Both the position numbers and the translations under genes were made by a program. A stretch of DNA of 26,757 nt. Origin: a virus. Below, piece after piece: positions 10,001 through 20,169 of this stretch (its first letter is position 1; every line of letters begins with the position of its first letter). The notes beneath the pieces were generated by a model. It saw nothing but the letters and a program-made list of their open reading frames with translations, made no database searches and was not told the origin of the DNA. Where the stretch lies: the IMG/VR virus record IMGVR_UViG_3300025789_000131, positions 1 to 26,757 of that record; one strand, given 5' to 3'.

Positions 10001-13000
10001 ATTGCTGATCAAAAGAACAATTGGGTAGTTGGTGATCAAGGACCTACTGAGACTGCTTGGAGACGCAGTAGTTTTTGGCCATTTACTGTTCAAAGATTAT
10101 TGGCATTAACTAAACCGTCATCATATGCATCGTTAATGTATGATCCAATTAACATGAGTGTTGATGTTGCTGGACAATGGACTTATGGAAGTAGTAAAAA
10201 GTTTTTACAATTACCTAATATGCCAATTCATGGAGAAAACGGAGTCCCTACAAGTGGATACTCAGTGTTTGTAAGTGAAGTCGGACAGCAACGCACACAA
10301 AATTACATTACAGAATTAAGGCAAGATTTACAATACGTTAACTTTAATTTATTTTATAAAGTTGGCGGGTTTGTAAATAAAAATACATTACAAATTATAG
10401 TTGATGCATATAGCCCAACTACTAATGATCCTGGGGCATTGTTGCCAAATGAAAGTTATTCATTAATTTTAAAAACTAGTAACCCGATCAGAAGTATTGG
10501 TATTTCTGGAATAATAGTACAGCGTTCTGATAGTGGGTTTATTGTCAAAGGGTATGATCAAGAAAATCCATATTTTAATTGCTATCCGGCAGTTAGAAAT
10601 TCTGCATCTCCAAAAATAACTATTGGTGGAGTTAGTTCCTCATATGTTACATGGACTCCGGCAGGAACTACTGGTGCAACTGGTTTGTCTGCTTTAGATA
10701 CGATTTCAGCTAAATCCTCCCCATCGACTGTATTTTATCAAGCAGGACAAATTGTACAATATGGTTCTAATTTTTATAGAGTTACCGTATCGCATCAAAC
10801 TGAAGCAACTTTTAATTCAAATTTATACCAAATTTTATCTGATTTACCTACGGTTGGCGGAGCTACTGTACAGATAGCAACTAAATTTAATAAAACTGCT
10901 GTTCAAATACCATATGGTACTACATTTACTTCTATACAGCAGGTGTATGATTTAATAGTTGGATATGGTCATTGGTTAGTTGATCAAGGTTTTTCATTCG
11001 ACCAATTTAACCAAGATTTAGGCACAACTGTAGATTGGAATTTAAGTGCTAGAGAATTCTTGTATTGGAGTACACAAAATTGGAATTCAAATAGTGTAAT
11101 TACATTAAGTCCGTTCGCAGATCAATTGACTTATCAATATAAGGATTCAGTTGTAGATAATATTTTTAATAGTTTTTACAATTACAGTATTACAAAAGCA
11201 GATGGAACTCCTTTTGATCAAAAGAGTTTATTTGTAACTCGTCAAAATGGAATCTTTAATCTCAATGTAATTAACACTGATGAAGGAATTTATTTTGCTA
11301 GATTAAATTCAATACAAAAAGAACATGGTATTGTATTTGATAATACTAGTATATTTGGTGATGTTATCTATGATATAGAAACTGGTGAAAGACAAGAAAG
11401 AATGAAATTAGTTGGCTTTAGAACCGCTAATTGGAACGGTGATTTCTTTAGTCCAGGATTTGTATATGACGAAGCAACGATCGAAATATGGAAACCATAT
11501 ACTAATTATTTGGCTAGCAGTATTGTAAAATATAATGGAATATATTATAGCGCAATTAAAAACATTACTGGTGGTGAATTTTTTGTATTCACACAATGGA
11601 GTCAACTAGGTAAGAAACCAGTAGCTGGATTATTACCTAATTTTGATTATAAGATTAGCCAGTTTAATGATTTTTATAGTTTAGATACTGACAATTTTGA
11701 TGCCGGGCAACAACAAGCGGCACAAAATTTAACCGGCTATGTTCCTAGACCATATTTAAATAATATTTTTACAGATCCAGTATCACAATATAAATTTTAT
11801 CAAGGTTATATTAGAGAAAAAGGTACATTAAATGCCATAACAAAATTGGCAAAAGCCAGCTTACATACATTGAACAGCGAAGTTGAATTCAATGAAGAAT
11901 GGGCATTTAGAGTTGGACAATATGGATCTTTTACAACTTATAAAGAATTTGAAGTTCCATTAATAGAAGGTACTTTTTTAGAAAATCCACAAATTATTAG
12001 TTTTACTGAGTCGATACCAGAAAATTCAGATAATTTAATTTACTATGCTACCCCTGACAAATTAACAATTAGTCCATTCCCTGGTACAATACCATCAATT
12101 GCAACTACTAGTTCTAGTATTCCTGCATTTAAATTAAATCATTCTGGATATGCACAACTTAATGATGTAAGTGCAACTGCTTATAATTTAAACAGTATAT
12201 TAGATATTGCTAATAATGATCAAATAATTGACAATACTACAATTTGGTTGGGATATAAACCAAATGGTGATTGGGACATTTATCGATATGAGCGTGATCC
12301 TGTTGAAATTATTAGTGCTTCATCAGACACTGTATTAAATCAAATTACACTCAATACAAATTATGCACATAATTTAACTGCAACTCAATTAATATCAATA
12401 GTAAATTTTAATAGTGATATTGATGGGATATACCTTGTACAATCAACGCCAACATTAACATCTTTTGTAATATCAAATACTACTGGCATTTTAAACACCA
12501 CCCCTACAAAAAATAACGGATTATTGTTTGTTTTTAACAGCACAAGATTTTTGACATTTGATAATATTCCATCTGATGGGAAATTATTCAAATATCCTCT
12601 TGGTACAAATCTTTGGGTAGATAGCGGAAATGGCACTGACAATAATGGTTGGGCAGTTTACAAAAAAATTATAAATCATAATCATCATTTATTTGCAAGT
12701 TATGATACTGTGCCTACATTTGAGGGATTGGGCTATAGTATTAGTCGTCCTAAGGGCAGTGGTATTATGGTCCTTGGAGCACCCACATATGCAAACACTA
12801 TTCTATCATCACCTATCTCAGGTAACGTAATTGTTTATGAAACAACCTATGGAACATTAAGTCCATTTTTACATTATCAAATGTCTGGAGCAGGAACTGA
12901 ATTTGGTCATGCAGTAGTGTATGATGATATTCCTTTTAGTACTTCGACTTATGGATTAATTTTTGTAGGAGCTCCTGGGTCATATGCAAACAGTGGCTCA

Positions 13001-16000
13001 GTAAGAATTAGTAGTATTAATCAAATATACGAAGAACATACACAACTAAATTTATACAATCCGCAAATTGTTTCTAGCCATAGATTTGGGTCTAGTATAT
13101 ATGTACAGCGCAATGCTTCGACTAAAAAGGTATTAGTTGGTGCTCCTGGAACAACCGGGGATTCTTCAACACCTGGTGCAGTTTATTCTTATATAATTTC
13201 AAGCACTGCTACTGTAAAAGTAAACTCTGTTTCAGAATTAAGTTTGTCATATAGTCTTACTAATGGATCTGAATGGGGGCATACAATAGTAGGTTCAGAA
13301 AATGCTGAATATATTGCAATTAGTGCTCCGGGTACTAGTACTGGCATAGTTGCTATTTTTGTTAATGGCGTTCAAACTCAAATTTTATCAACATCAACAT
13401 CTGAACGTTTTGGTGATTCAATGGCAATGAGTCCTGATGGTTCTTATCTAGCAATTGGTGCTCCAAAGACAAACAATCAAGATAACAATAGTTTAGGCGA
13501 AGTAAGAGTATATACGTTAACTAATGGTACATACGTTTTAGATCAAATACTTACTAATCCGGTTGATAATCCTGCTTTGACTTTTGGATCTGCTTTAGAT
13601 TTTAATGAATCAGCAACTAAATTGGCAATTAGTGCAATAGGCACTGATACATCAGTGTACACTACATTTGATAACAATGTAACTACTTTTGACGTAGCAA
13701 CAACGTTTTACAATGAAGTAATTGAAAATTCTGGAAGTGCTTATCTATATTCTAGACGTGATAAACGATTTGTTTATTCTGAAGAATTGACAACTAGTAC
13801 AATATATGATACTATAGATTCAACTGTAAGCATTACTGGAACTAATTACGGAACATCGATCTCAGTTGATGATGATTTTATATTAATTGGTGCTCCGTCT
13901 ATTAGTGCTAGCAGTAGCAGTGGAGTTCATCAATTTTTAACAGTTGATCCAACAATTCTTGGATGGCAACAACTTAGAGTACAGGATGATTTAGTCTTAA
14001 TAGATTCAGTTCAAAAAATAAGTCTAGTTGATACAGTAAATGAGGATGTAATCAATTATTATGATTTTGTGGATCCAATAAAAGGCAAAATTTTAGGTAT
14101 TGCAGAACAAGAATTAACATATAAATCGGCAAATGATCCTGCTGTATATAGCATTGGTACTGATACAGTTAGTGTCAATGCCAATGTTAATTGGTTAGAA
14201 AATCATACAGGACAACTATGGTGGGATGTTAGTACTGCAAGATTTATTTGGTATGAACAAGGTAATTTAGAATATCGTAGAAACAACTGGGGTAAACTAT
14301 TCCCAGGGTCAACTATTGATGTCTATGAATGGGTTGAATCCTCGTTGTTGCCTAGCGATTGGGCAATTAAGGCTGATACATCTGTAGGACTAGCACAGGG
14401 CATTAGTGGACAACCTAAATATCCGGATAATAGCGTACTTTCAGTAAAACAGGTTTATGATCCAGTAAGTGGCGGGTTTAGTAATTTGTATTATTATTGG
14501 GTAAAGAATAAAACTACCGTCCCTTCAGTAAAAAATAGAAGAATAAGTGCATATTCTGTAGCAAACTATATTTCAAATCCTACAGCTTCTGGAATTCAAT
14601 ATTCTGCAATGTTGTCATCAAGTTCAATAATGTTGGCAAATTTAGGAAGTGAATTAGTATCAAATCAAATTAGTTTGAATCTTGCTATTGATAATACCAA
14701 TAATACTGTGCCTAAACATACAGAATGGGCATTGATGCAAGAGGGCGTTGAAACAAGCTATGTACCAAAATTACTTGAAAAGAAATTGATTGATAGTTTA
14801 GTTGGTCGAGATGTTTTAGGAACACCAGTCCCTGATCCTAGATTATCATCTAGATCAAAATTCGGTGTTAGTATTCGACCACAACAAACATTGTTTAGTA
14901 ATAGATATGAAGCATTAAGAAATATTGTTGAATTTGCTAATAGTGTTTTGATTGGCATACAGGTTACTGGAAATTACAATTTTGCTAATTTAGATGCCAA
15001 AGAATCAGCACCGACTCAATATCCAATAGTTGAAGACCCTAGCGAGTTGACTTATGAGTTTATTCAAAATGCCACTACTGCAACAGTATTATCTGATTCT
15101 TTAGGAAATGGTAATTGGGCAGTATATTCATATCAAAATAATGAATGGGTTAGAGTTAGAACTCCTAGTTACAATGTTTCACAATATTGGAGTTATACAG
15201 ATTGGATCAGCTCTTCATATAATAAAAATATTGCATTAACTGCGATAGTTGATTCTACTTACGAATTAAATCAATTAAATTTATCAGTTGGACAATATGT
15301 TAAAGTTAAAAATCGTGGCGATGGCAATTTTGTAATATTAGAAAAAAATGCTAGTAACAATCAAGGAACATATGGCAATAATTTTAATTTAGTATATGTA
15401 CAAAATGGAACTATTCAATTTTTAGATACTGTGTGGAACAAGGCCTACGGTTGGGATGAGTATTATTCTTATAATCAAACATTATTTGATCAAGCTCCAG
15501 ACTTAGAATTAAACTATATATTATCAGCATTAAAAGATGATTTGTTTATTAATGATTTAAGAGTAAATTGGAATTTATTATTCTTTAAAGCAATCAAATA
15601 TGCGTTTACTGAACAAAAATCAATAGATTGGGCATTTAAGACGTCCTTTATAAATGTAACAAACTTTGCAGGAACATTAACACAGCCCCCTGTTTATAAA
15701 TTACAAGATAGTTCATATTATGAATCTTATATCAGTGAAGTAAAGCCATACCATACTCAAATTAGAAAATTTACAACTAAGTTTGAAAATACTGAAACAA
15801 CCAATATATTAATATCAGATTTTGACTTCCCAGCATATTATGATTTTAATAAGAACTCTTTTGTACCTGCGTCAGTATCTGCAACAAACATTACATCAAA
15901 TCCAGTTAGAACAGTTTCTGGTTCAATCTTATTTGATCGAGTAGGAGTCCATAATCGTATTGGTGCATTAGTTGTTTCTGATAATTTTATTACAAACAAT

Positions 16001-19000
16001 GTATCTATTAGATATCAATTGAGTTGGTTAGCACAAGCAGATAGATCTACGATATCTGTATATTTTAATAATAGTTTAGTATTACCAACTGATTATACTT
16101 TAGAATATTATACTAGAGAATATAATGGATACCATAAAAAATATAATGATTTAGTATTTGTTAATGCACCTAATACAGGCACTATTACAATTAACTATCA
16201 TAAGAGTGTGGATTTAATGACAGCATCAGAACGCATACACAATTTCTATGAACCAGATGTTGGAATGCCAGGAACACAATTAGAACAACTAATGGTTGGA
16301 GCAGCTGATCCTAGAACACAATTTGGTGGGCAGTATGAAGGTAAAGGGTTTACTAATTTATATGGAGGATTTACTCCAGATACAGAAGTTAGCTCTGGCG
16401 GGTTATTAAACGCTGATGGTATAGATCCTGCTGAAAGAATAATAGATGGCGGATATAATTTTATATCTACACATTCGGGAGTAGCTCCGGAGGAATTGGT
16501 CCCTGGACTTGTTGCGGATACACTTGGAATCCAAGTGTATACTAAGCCAATGGATCAAACACCGACAATGATTACTGGCACTATTCCTGTTAATATTGCT
16601 GATTACAATCCTTATGACAATTATTATTATAACTTGTCAATATTACCGCCTACAATTGACAGCATATTAGTTTCATATAACGGAAATAATCTTGAATATG
16701 TTCCTGAAGAATTTGTGGGTGGTAATATATATTGGTCATTTGCATCAAAAAATCAGTTTGGAATTGATTGGGGAAATTCTAAGTTAGTTATTCCTGCTCA
16801 ATTAGAATCTGGAGTGTTGGGATATTCGATTATTAATGTTGGTGACTCTAATACAAATGGGGTTGGGGTTATTGAGAGCAGATCAAAATCAGTTTATAAT
16901 GCTACTTCAACCGAAATTACATGTACCGTTGATTATTCAGAAGTTAATAGTGCGTATGTTACAGTAAACGGGGTTCCAATAACTAATAATCCAACAGATT
17001 ATAACACTCTTTATGCATTGGGTTATTATACATTCTATAGTGTTGCTATATCGAGTAAAAATGGAAATGCGGCATCAGTGTATGTATATAATATGCCACT
17101 AGGCAGTAATGCAGTAGAAGTTTGGTTATTCAATTCAAATCAAAGTAATTTTAATAAACTTACAGAAGAACATTTTATAATAGGTAATATCCCTACATTT
17201 GCTCCTGATGGAAATGGATATAATCAATCAGTGGCGTTATTATACCCGCCAGAAAATATTGGCCCACCAAGTAGCCAGGCAATTGTTGAATATACCCCTC
17301 TTGGCGGCACTACTATTAGATTACTGCCACCGAGTGTTGTTTATTATCCCGTAACAACTACGGCAACTACTACCTATCCAGCAATAGATATTAATGGACC
17401 GTTCACGGCATTTACTGCAACGCAAGGTTTGCTTATTACTACTATTATTGATAACATCAATGTATACCATAATGGAACGCAGTTAACTTTAGGACAGGAC
17501 TTTATTGTTAATACTACAAATACTACCGTTACTGTTCTTAATACTACATCTATTTCGGTTGGCGATACAATTGCAGTGGAATCATTTGTTAATAATAATG
17601 TCAGTAACTCGTTACCTAATAATCACTCTTATTCATATGATTATATGATAACAAATCAAGGAAACTTATTGTTATCGCCTAACTACAGTAATTCAACTAA
17701 TTTTAGTCTTAAAGTAATTACATTTAGTAATCAAGATAGATTAAACATAGAAACGAAAACATTTATAGGAAACCCTAATAGAATATTCACACTTGATCGA
17801 CCAGTGCTAAATGAAAATTATATTTGGGTAATGTATAATGATCCTAATGTAGGATTGAGATCATTAATTAATGGAGTAGATTTCCAAATATTAAGTGATC
17901 ATATTACTGTATTAATCAGCGATACCTATGTAATAACCCCTAGCGATACTATTTTTATAATGAGTTTTGCTAATCCAACTATACCTGATAATATTTTAGG
18001 TTATAGAATAGCCAATGATTTCTTAGGTAATAAAACATTTACTAGAATTGCTAATCAAAATTCAACTTACTTAACTAAACCTCTATCATTTACTGATACT
18101 GAAATTTATGTTGCTGATTCAACAATATTGAGTCCAGCAGATCCATTAACTAACTCTCCAGGCGCTATTTTAATTAATGGAGAAAGAATTGAATTCTTTG
18201 TAAATGAGAACAATACATTAAGTCAACTTCGACGAGCTACTCGTGGTACAGGCCCGGCATACTATTCTGAAGAGGGTACTGTAGTAATTGATCAAGGAAT
18301 TGATCAAATCATAAATATTTCTCCAGGAAATGTGTACTCTGATCAAATACTATTACAAAACACATATACTTCTGCTAGTTTAAACAACACATATGTGATT
18401 AGTACATCGACTATGCGATATATTAATACAATTACATCTTCAACAATTAGATGTGACGGTATCGTATTAAACACAGTTCCAGCTGCATTACCAGTAGATC
18501 CGTATACAGGGTATTATGGACCTAATAATATTCGTTTATATACAATAAACACCGCAAGTTTTAGAGCTGTTGATCAATTGATTGTTAAGTATGGTGGAAG
18601 ATATTTAATAAAAGACGTATATTATTCACAGGATACAACGGTCTCTTATGATGGAATATCAGTATCTCAAATTGTTGGATCAGTAGCTACTGCTGCAGAT
18701 TTGGTAAATGTTCCTGTTTATTTAGGAAATGCTTATGTCTGTGAAGATACAAATTATGTATGGGTATGTGTTCCAACACATTTTAATGAATCTTCTATTC
18801 CAAATTTTGTTGATTCTGGACTGAGAAGAAGAATGCCAGATTTTACAATTGATACAAGCACTCAAGTATTAACATTAAATACATCAAATATAACACTTCA
18901 AGTAGGTGCATTATTGACTGTTTATAAACAACAAGCTGGCCCAAGTTGGAATGATCTTGATCCAGCAAATACAATAACAAATACTTTATCGTTATTAAAT

Positions 19001-19144
19001 AGCACAGGTACTATTGCTACATTCTTAAAAGAAGGTCCTGCTGTATTACCAACTGATTATTTCTATGGTGGTAATTTAGATCTGTTAGATAATTCCGGTG
19101 CAGTACTTTTAGATCAAAACGGAGCCCCATTAAGAGGATTTTAA
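7037..19144 (+). CDS. Giant (4035-residue) baseplate/tail structural protein with embedded beta-propeller
   Basis: One uninterrupted frame of 12.1 kb, starting two bases after gp6 with a GGAAG ribosome site at 7026-7030. It occupies the place of T4 gene 7 onward, but no gp7, gp8 or gp10 similarity can be recognised by eye. The N-terminal third ([13 protein letters not shown] near residue 135, [15 protein letters not shown] near 745, [20 protein letters not shown] near 904, [20 protein letters not shown] near 1014) resembles large virion proteins of marine T4-like phages. Residues 1896-2305 form seven FG-GAP-like repeats. [17 protein letters not shown] is near 2897 and a [14 protein letters not shown] segment near 3061. 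The C-terminal 700 residues contain repeated beta modules of the form V.VYxNxxxL..G.DY...GD.I and a module ending LRRATRGTG near 3734. No membrane segment or enzyme motif is seen. Likely an outer wedge or host-contact component, inferred from position and composition. Confidence 0.88.
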   Translation: MTTSTVQSVSLLPIYFQTNKNSKFLSSTIDQLIQPAQLERLNSYIGSTSTPTYQSGDVYLTESSALRQAYQLDPALVTYDQNSNIQSVVSIDDLVNEISIDGGITDNFDRLFRDQIHSYYPQINWDKLINYQNYYWLAAGPMLVEIDQNHLDVANTIVGQTSAQVTVNGTALTLLNGMLVTFIGNGVEPQYKNKEFFVEGTGTSITLVPYDDLITPEIIASNNNPDLFDSQNFDNYVFDNNQRLPITPEYITINRASIDKNPWSRYNRWFSKDVITASNLINNQPLSFNPSLQGKRPIIEFNADIQLYNFGSVGVSPVDLIETNSTDALNNIEGYIFPGTTSISSLTIDGVNLEYGQRVIFSADINPLVKNNIYKIDIVQIGNSYKLVLIPDTATIIGNSVTITKGNVYSGTSWHFNGSTWVYSQQHTMINEGPLFELYDNNGISYSDTRYYLSNFNGNKIFGYSINSNNPVDPVLGMSLDYRNVNAIGSFLFKNYFTDNAIALSVNNINSVVVPDSLTNIKVGSTLVNIWRPTTPNTIDINGSTGYYNVPLGLTNNPLNGPISAFTLSDLDQHVQTNTRLITNATPLSFAMMFLGKKEHNVVDAINKSSALYNYFKLSLINQASLISNVIDPASALDEILITINSSKTDQSPYYLSDMAPYGVDKKVLTYTVSNTATSYYSLSNEFSLTTATFRSVIIYLNNNQLTYGVDYTFDPVDAYVIISATLAVGDVITINDYNNTRGSFIPPTPTKLGLYPAYAPKIYLDDTYANAPVNVIQGHDGSIMVAFNDYRDAIILEYELRVYNNIKAQYQPKLFDINISNPGAFRDFAELSDYSYQEITDILEQDFIKWAGSYGVDYTTNNTYDSTNPFTWNYKNSFNTELGLPISGNWRSIFKYFYDTDRPHTHPWEMLGFTNQPDWWETLYGITPYTAGNYIMWDDIEAGNIAQGDRAGINLQYARPGLKNFLPVDYTGILLDPVKIGLVSAPQIADQKNNWVVGDQGPTETAWRRSSFWPFTVQRLLALTKPSSYASLMYDPINMSVDVAGQWTYGSSKKFLQLPNMPIHGENGVPTSGYSVFVSEVGQQRTQNYITELRQDLQYVNFNLFYKVGGFVNKNTLQIIVDAYSPTTNDPGALLPNESYSLILKTSNPIRSIGISGIIVQRSDSGFIVKGYDQENPYFNCYPAVRNSASPKITIGGVSSSYVTWTPAGTTGATGLSALDTISAKSSPSTVFYQAGQIVQYGSNFYRVTVSHQTEATFNSNLYQILSDLPTVGGATVQIATKFNKTAVQIPYGTTFTSIQQVYDLIVGYGHWLVDQGFSFDQFNQDLGTTVDWNLSAREFLYWSTQNWNSNSVITLSPFADQLTYQYKDSVVDNIFNSFYNYSITKADGTPFDQKSLFVTRQNGIFNLNVINTDEGIYFARLNSIQKEHGIVFDNTSIFGDVIYDIETGERQERMKLVGFRTANWNGDFFSPGFVYDEATIEIWKPYTNYLASSIVKYNGIYYSAIKNITGGEFFVFTQWSQLGKKPVAGLLPNFDYKISQFNDFYSLDTDNFDAGQQQAAQNLTGYVPRPYLNNIFTDPVSQYKFYQGYIREKGTLNAITKLAKASLHTLNSEVEFNEEWAFRVGQYGSFTTYKEFEVPLIEGTFLENPQIISFTESIPENSDNLIYYATPDKLTISPFPGTIPSIATTSSSIPAFKLNHSGYAQLNDVSATAYNLNSILDIANNDQIIDNTTIWLGYKPNGDWDIYRYERDPVEIISASSDTVLNQITLNTNYAHNLTATQLISIVNFNSDIDGIYLVQSTPTLTSFVISNTTGILNTTPTKNNGLLFVFNSTRFLTFDNIPSDGKLFKYPLGTNLWVDSGNGTDNNGWAVYKKIINHNHHLFASYDTVPTFEGLGYSISRPKGSGIMVLGAPTYANTILSSPISGNVIVYETTYGTLSPFLHYQMSGAGTEFGHAVVYDDIPFSTSTYGLIFVGAPGSYANSGSVRISSINQIYEEHTQLNLYNPQIVSSHRFGSSIYVQRNASTKKVLVGAPGTTGDSSTPGAVYSYIISSTATVKVNSVSELSLSYSLTNGSEWGHTIVGSENAEYIAISAPGTSTGIVAIFVNGVQTQILSTSTSERFGDSMAMSPDGSYLAIGAPKTNNQDNNSLGEVRVYTLTNGTYVLDQILTNPVDNPALTFGSALDFNESATKLAISAIGTDTSVYTTFDNNVTTFDVATTFYNEVIENSGSAYLYSRRDKRFVYSEELTTSTIYDTIDSTVSITGTNYGTSISVDDDFILIGAPSISASSSSGVHQFLTVDPTILGWQQLRVQDDLVLIDSVQKISLVDTVNEDVINYYDFVDPIKGKILGIAEQELTYKSANDPAVYSIGTDTVSVNANVNWLENHTGQLWWDVSTARFIWYEQGNLEYRRNNWGKLFPGSTIDVYEWVESSLLPSDWAIKADTSVGLAQGISGQPKYPDNSVLSVKQVYDPVSGGFSNLYYYWVKNKTTVPSVKNRRISAYSVANYISNPTASGIQYSAMLSSSSIMLANLGSELVSNQISLNLAIDNTNNTVPKHTEWALMQEGVETSYVPKLLEKKLIDSLVGRDVLGTPVPDPRLSSRSKFGVSIRPQQTLFSNRYEALRNIVEFANSVLIGIQVTGNYNFANLDAKESAPTQYPIVEDPSELTYEFIQNATTATVLSDSLGNGNWAVYSYQNNEWVRVRTPSYNVSQYWSYTDWISSSYNKNIALTAIVDSTYELNQLNLSVGQYVKVKNRGDGNFVILEKNASNNQGTYGNNFNLVYVQNGTIQFLDTVWNKAYGWDEYYSYNQTLFDQAPDLELNYILSALKDDLFINDLRVNWNLLFFKAIKYAFTEQKSIDWAFKTSFINVTNFAGTLTQPPVYKLQDSSYYESYISEVKPYHTQIRKFTTKFENTETTNILISDFDFPAYYDFNKNSFVPASVSATNITSNPVRTVSGSILFDRVGVHNRIGALVVSDNFITNNVSIRYQLSWLAQADRSTISVYFNNSLVLPTDYTLEYYTREYNGYHKKYNDLVFVNAPNTGTITINYHKSVDLMTASERIHNFYEPDVGMPGTQLEQLMVGAADPRTQFGGQYEGKGFTNLYGGFTPDTEVSSGGLLNADGIDPAERIIDGGYNFISTHSGVAPEELVPGLVADTLGIQVYTKPMDQTPTMITGTIPVNIADYNPYDNYYYNLSILPPTIDSILVSYNGNNLEYVPEEFVGGNIYWSFASKNQFGIDWGNSKLVIPAQLESGVLGYSIINVGDSNTNGVGVIESRSKSVYNATSTEITCTVDYSEVNSAYVTVNGVPITNNPTDYNTLYALGYYTFYSVAISSKNGNAASVYVYNMPLGSNAVEVWLFNSNQSNFNKLTEEHFIIGNIPTFAPDGNGYNQSVALLYPPENIGPPSSQAIVEYTPLGGTTIRLLPPSVVYYPVTTTATTTYPAIDINGPFTAFTATQGLLITTIIDNINVYHNGTQLTLGQDFIVNTTNTTVTVLNTTSISVGDTIAVESFVNNNVSNSLPNNHSYSYDYMITNQGNLLLSPNYSNSTNFSLKVITFSNQDRLNIETKTFIGNPNRIFTLDRPVLNENYIWVMYNDPNVGLRSLINGVDFQILSDHITVLISDTYVITPSDTIFIMSFANPTIPDNILGYRIANDFLGNKTFTRIANQNSTYLTKPLSFTDTEIYVADSTILSPADPLTNSPGAILINGERIEFFVNENNTLSQLRRATRGTGPAYYSEEGTVVIDQGIDQIINISPGNVYSDQILLQNTYTSASLNNTYVISTSTMRYINTITSSTIRCDGIVLNTVPAALPVDPYTGYYGPNNIRLYTINTASFRAVDQLIVKYGGRYLIKDVYYSQDTTVSYDGISVSQIVGSVATAADLVNVPVYLGNAYVCEDTNYVWVCVPTHFNESSIPNFVDSGLRRRMPDFTIDTSTQVLTLNTSNITLQVGALLTVYKQQAGPSWNDLDPANTITNTLSLLNSTGTIATFLKEGPAVLPTDYFYGGNLDLLDNSGAVLLDQNGAPLRGF
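12715..13956 (+). repeat. Seven FG-GAP-type repeats: predicted seven-bladed beta-propeller domain
   Basis: Within the giant protein, residues about 1896-2305 hold seven repeats of the pattern (F/W/Y)G.(S/A).........(I/V).(I/V)(G/S)AP followed by a G(S/A/E)V.(V/I)(Y/F) strand. They begin near residues 1897 (GLGYSIS...VLGAP), 1956 (FGHAVV...VGAP), 2016 (RFGSSI...VGAP), 2079 (EWGHTI...ISAP), 2124 (RFGDSM...IGAP), 2182 (TFGSAL...ISAI) and 2270 (NYGTSI...IGAP). Spacing is 45-88 residues, mostly about 60, as for propeller blades. The pattern fits the FG-GAP_2 type rather than calcium-binding integrin repeats, since the DxDxDG loop is not visible. Repeat six has lost the final Pro of GAP, and the longest gap follows it. 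Confidence 0.8.
18082..18260 (+). repeat. Module shared with the 1068-residue appendage protein
   Basis: This stretch of the giant protein reads [12 protein letters not shown], then [14 protein letters not shown] and [12 protein letters not shown]. The protein encoded at 22031-25237 has a parallel series at 24101-24255: TATDTAMTVTDVTFF, SGIVYVDNELISY and GQLLNLTRASS. The shared pattern is a TDT strand, a G.I.(I/V)(D/N)(G/N)E.I.(F/Y) strand pair and an L..L(T/R)RA turn. It probably forms a small beta-rich linker in fibre-like proteins. Confidence 0.6.
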
Positions 19145-19146
19145 AA

Positions 19147-19506
19147 ATGTCATATATTAATCAATTACCAGTTACTACTAATACTGCATCTACGTATTTT
19201 TTAGTAACAGATAACGGTGTAACTAAGCTGTTTAATTATTCAGCTTTAGCAAGCGAATTAGCAACTACAGGGCCGACTGGGCCGACTGGTACTACTGGTC
19301 CAACTGGGCCGACTGGCGCTACAGGGCCGACTGGCGCTACTGGACCAACTGGACCATCACCTGCGTTTACATCAGTCCCCCCACCTGCCTCCTCAACTAG
19401 TGTAGGTACAGTGGGACAAGTGGCCTACGATGACACCTATGTTTACATTTGTGTAGCCGCAAACACTTGGAAACGGGTTTATGCCCCAGCATCCAATACA
19501 TTTTAA
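19147..19506 (+). CDS. Short collagen-like fibre/attachment protein
   Basis: A 119-residue protein in three parts. Residues 1-41 form an N-terminal region ([20 protein letters not shown]) resembling attachment ends of phage fibre proteins. Residues 42-71 are ten uninterrupted Gly-X-Y triplets (GPT, GTT, GAT, GPS), expected to fold as a collagen triple helix. Residues 72-119 form a C-terminal piece with [20 protein letters not shown] and TWKRV, a recurrent C-terminal module in phage tail proteins that may help trimerise the collagen stretch. The ATG lies two bases after the giant gene's stop, with AGAGG at 19133-19137 inside that gene as ribosome site, so translation is probably coupled. The product is likely a trimeric virion decoration or fibre joint; its exact place in the virion is unknown. 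Confidence 0.82.
   Translation: MSYINQLPVTTNTASTYFLVTDNGVTKLFNYSALASELATTGPTGPTGTTGPTGPTGATGPTGATGPTGPSPAFTSVPPPASSTSVGTVGQVAYDDTYVYICVAANTWKRVYAPASNTF
19270..19359 (+). repeat. Collagen-like Gly-X-Y tract
   Basis: Ten consecutive nine-base units encode GPT/GAT/GTT/GPS triplets. The tract is noticeably GC-richer than its surroundings because of Gly (ggg, ggc, ggt, gga) and Pro (ccg, cca) codons. Synonymous codon variation between units shows the tract is maintained as protein sequence rather than being a fresh slippage expansion. Confidence 0.92.
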
Positions 19507-19511
19507 AATAG

Positions 19512-19519
19512 AATAAATA
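19512..19519 (+). promoter_or_regulatory. Putative T4-late-type -10 element upstream of the 213-residue protein gene
   Basis: AATAAATA in the 18-base gap between genes, followed by TCATT and the ATG at 19525. It is identical over 16 bases to the site before gp25, and again no Shine-Dalgarno sequence is present. If active as a late promoter, the transcript would start at or near the ATG. Function is inferred. Confidence 0.4.
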
Positions 19520-19524
19520 TCATT

Positions 19525-20166
19525 ATGGAACAGAAACAACCAAATAATACCCCAGTTCAAAAGCCTAACGAGAATGGAAACATTGCTGTTAGGGGACATA
19601 TTAAGATCTATAATCCAGAATCTGGCGAAATCTTTGTTGATAAACCTAACGCCATTAATTATGAAACGTTTAGCATGGCAATGGCACAGAGTTTAAGCAA
19701 TCAAGGATTTGGTACTATCGAAGGTATGGCTTTTGGTAACGGCGGATCTAGAGTGGACGATACTGGAATTATAACATATCTTACACCAAATGTAATTGGA
19801 ACTTCCGCTGCATTATACAATCAAACATATTATAAAGTAATTGATTCTAATTTGAGTTATAATTTGGATCCTGCTAGAAATTTTATGGAACCACGTCACG
19901 TTGCTGGTGCATTTTATAGCGATATTTTAGTTAGCTGTTTGCTAGATTTTGGGGAGCCTAGTGGTCAACAGGCTTTTGATAATGCTACAAATAGTGATGG
20001 AACATACATATTTGATGAATTAGGATTACGTGCATATAGTTCTAGTGGCCCTGGAGCAGGCCCATTATTGACTCATGTTATTTTTCACCCAGTCCAAAAA
20101 TCATTGAATCGATTAATTCAAATTGATTATACAATTCGTATACAGAGTTTAAGCACTGGAGTTTAA
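19525..20166 (+). CDS. Unassigned structural protein, 213 residues
   Basis: No family is recognised with certainty. The first 20 residues are polar (Gln, Asn, Pro, Lys) and look disordered. The body begins with a beta-like segment (GHIKIYNPESGEIFVDKPNA), then NYETFSMAMAQSL and IEGMAFGNGG. The C-terminal part has FDELGLRAYS, then LLTHVIFHPVQKSLNRLIQI ending in DYTIRI. The order FDELGL, a short loop, LLTHVIFHP and a final strand recalls the F(N/D)E(L/I)GL...K...L.I...I layout near the ends of phage tail-collar or fibre-base domains, but this is only a pattern match. It sits between two fibre-type genes and is probably an adaptor or baseplate component. Its start lacks a ribosome site and follows a late-promoter-like box. 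Confidence 0.8.
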   Translation: MEQKQPNNTPVQKPNENGNIAVRGHIKIYNPESGEIFVDKPNAINYETFSMAMAQSLSNQGFGTIEGMAFGNGGSRVDDTGIITYLTPNVIGTSAALYNQTYYKVIDSNLSYNLDPARNFMEPRHVAGAFYSDILVSCLLDFGEPSGQQAFDNATNSDGTYIFDELGLRAYSSSGPGAGPLLTHVIFHPVQKSLNRLIQIDYTIRIQSLSTGV

Positions 20167-20169
20167 TAA

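Noticed and set aside
18310-18320. CATAAATATT and similar boxes inside genes as promoters
   Set aside because: In an AT-rich genome such strings are expected by chance; only those close upstream of a start codon were kept.
7037-19144. Giant frame as an assembly fusion of several genes
   Set aside because: No internal ribosome site plus start pair, frame break or composition jump was seen, and modules continue smoothly along the frame; long reads would still be useful confirmation.
19270-19359. Collagen-like tract as a sign of eukaryotic contamination
   Set aside because: Thr-rich Gly-X-Y tracts are common in phage and bacterial fibre proteins, and the flanking modules are phage-like and in frame.
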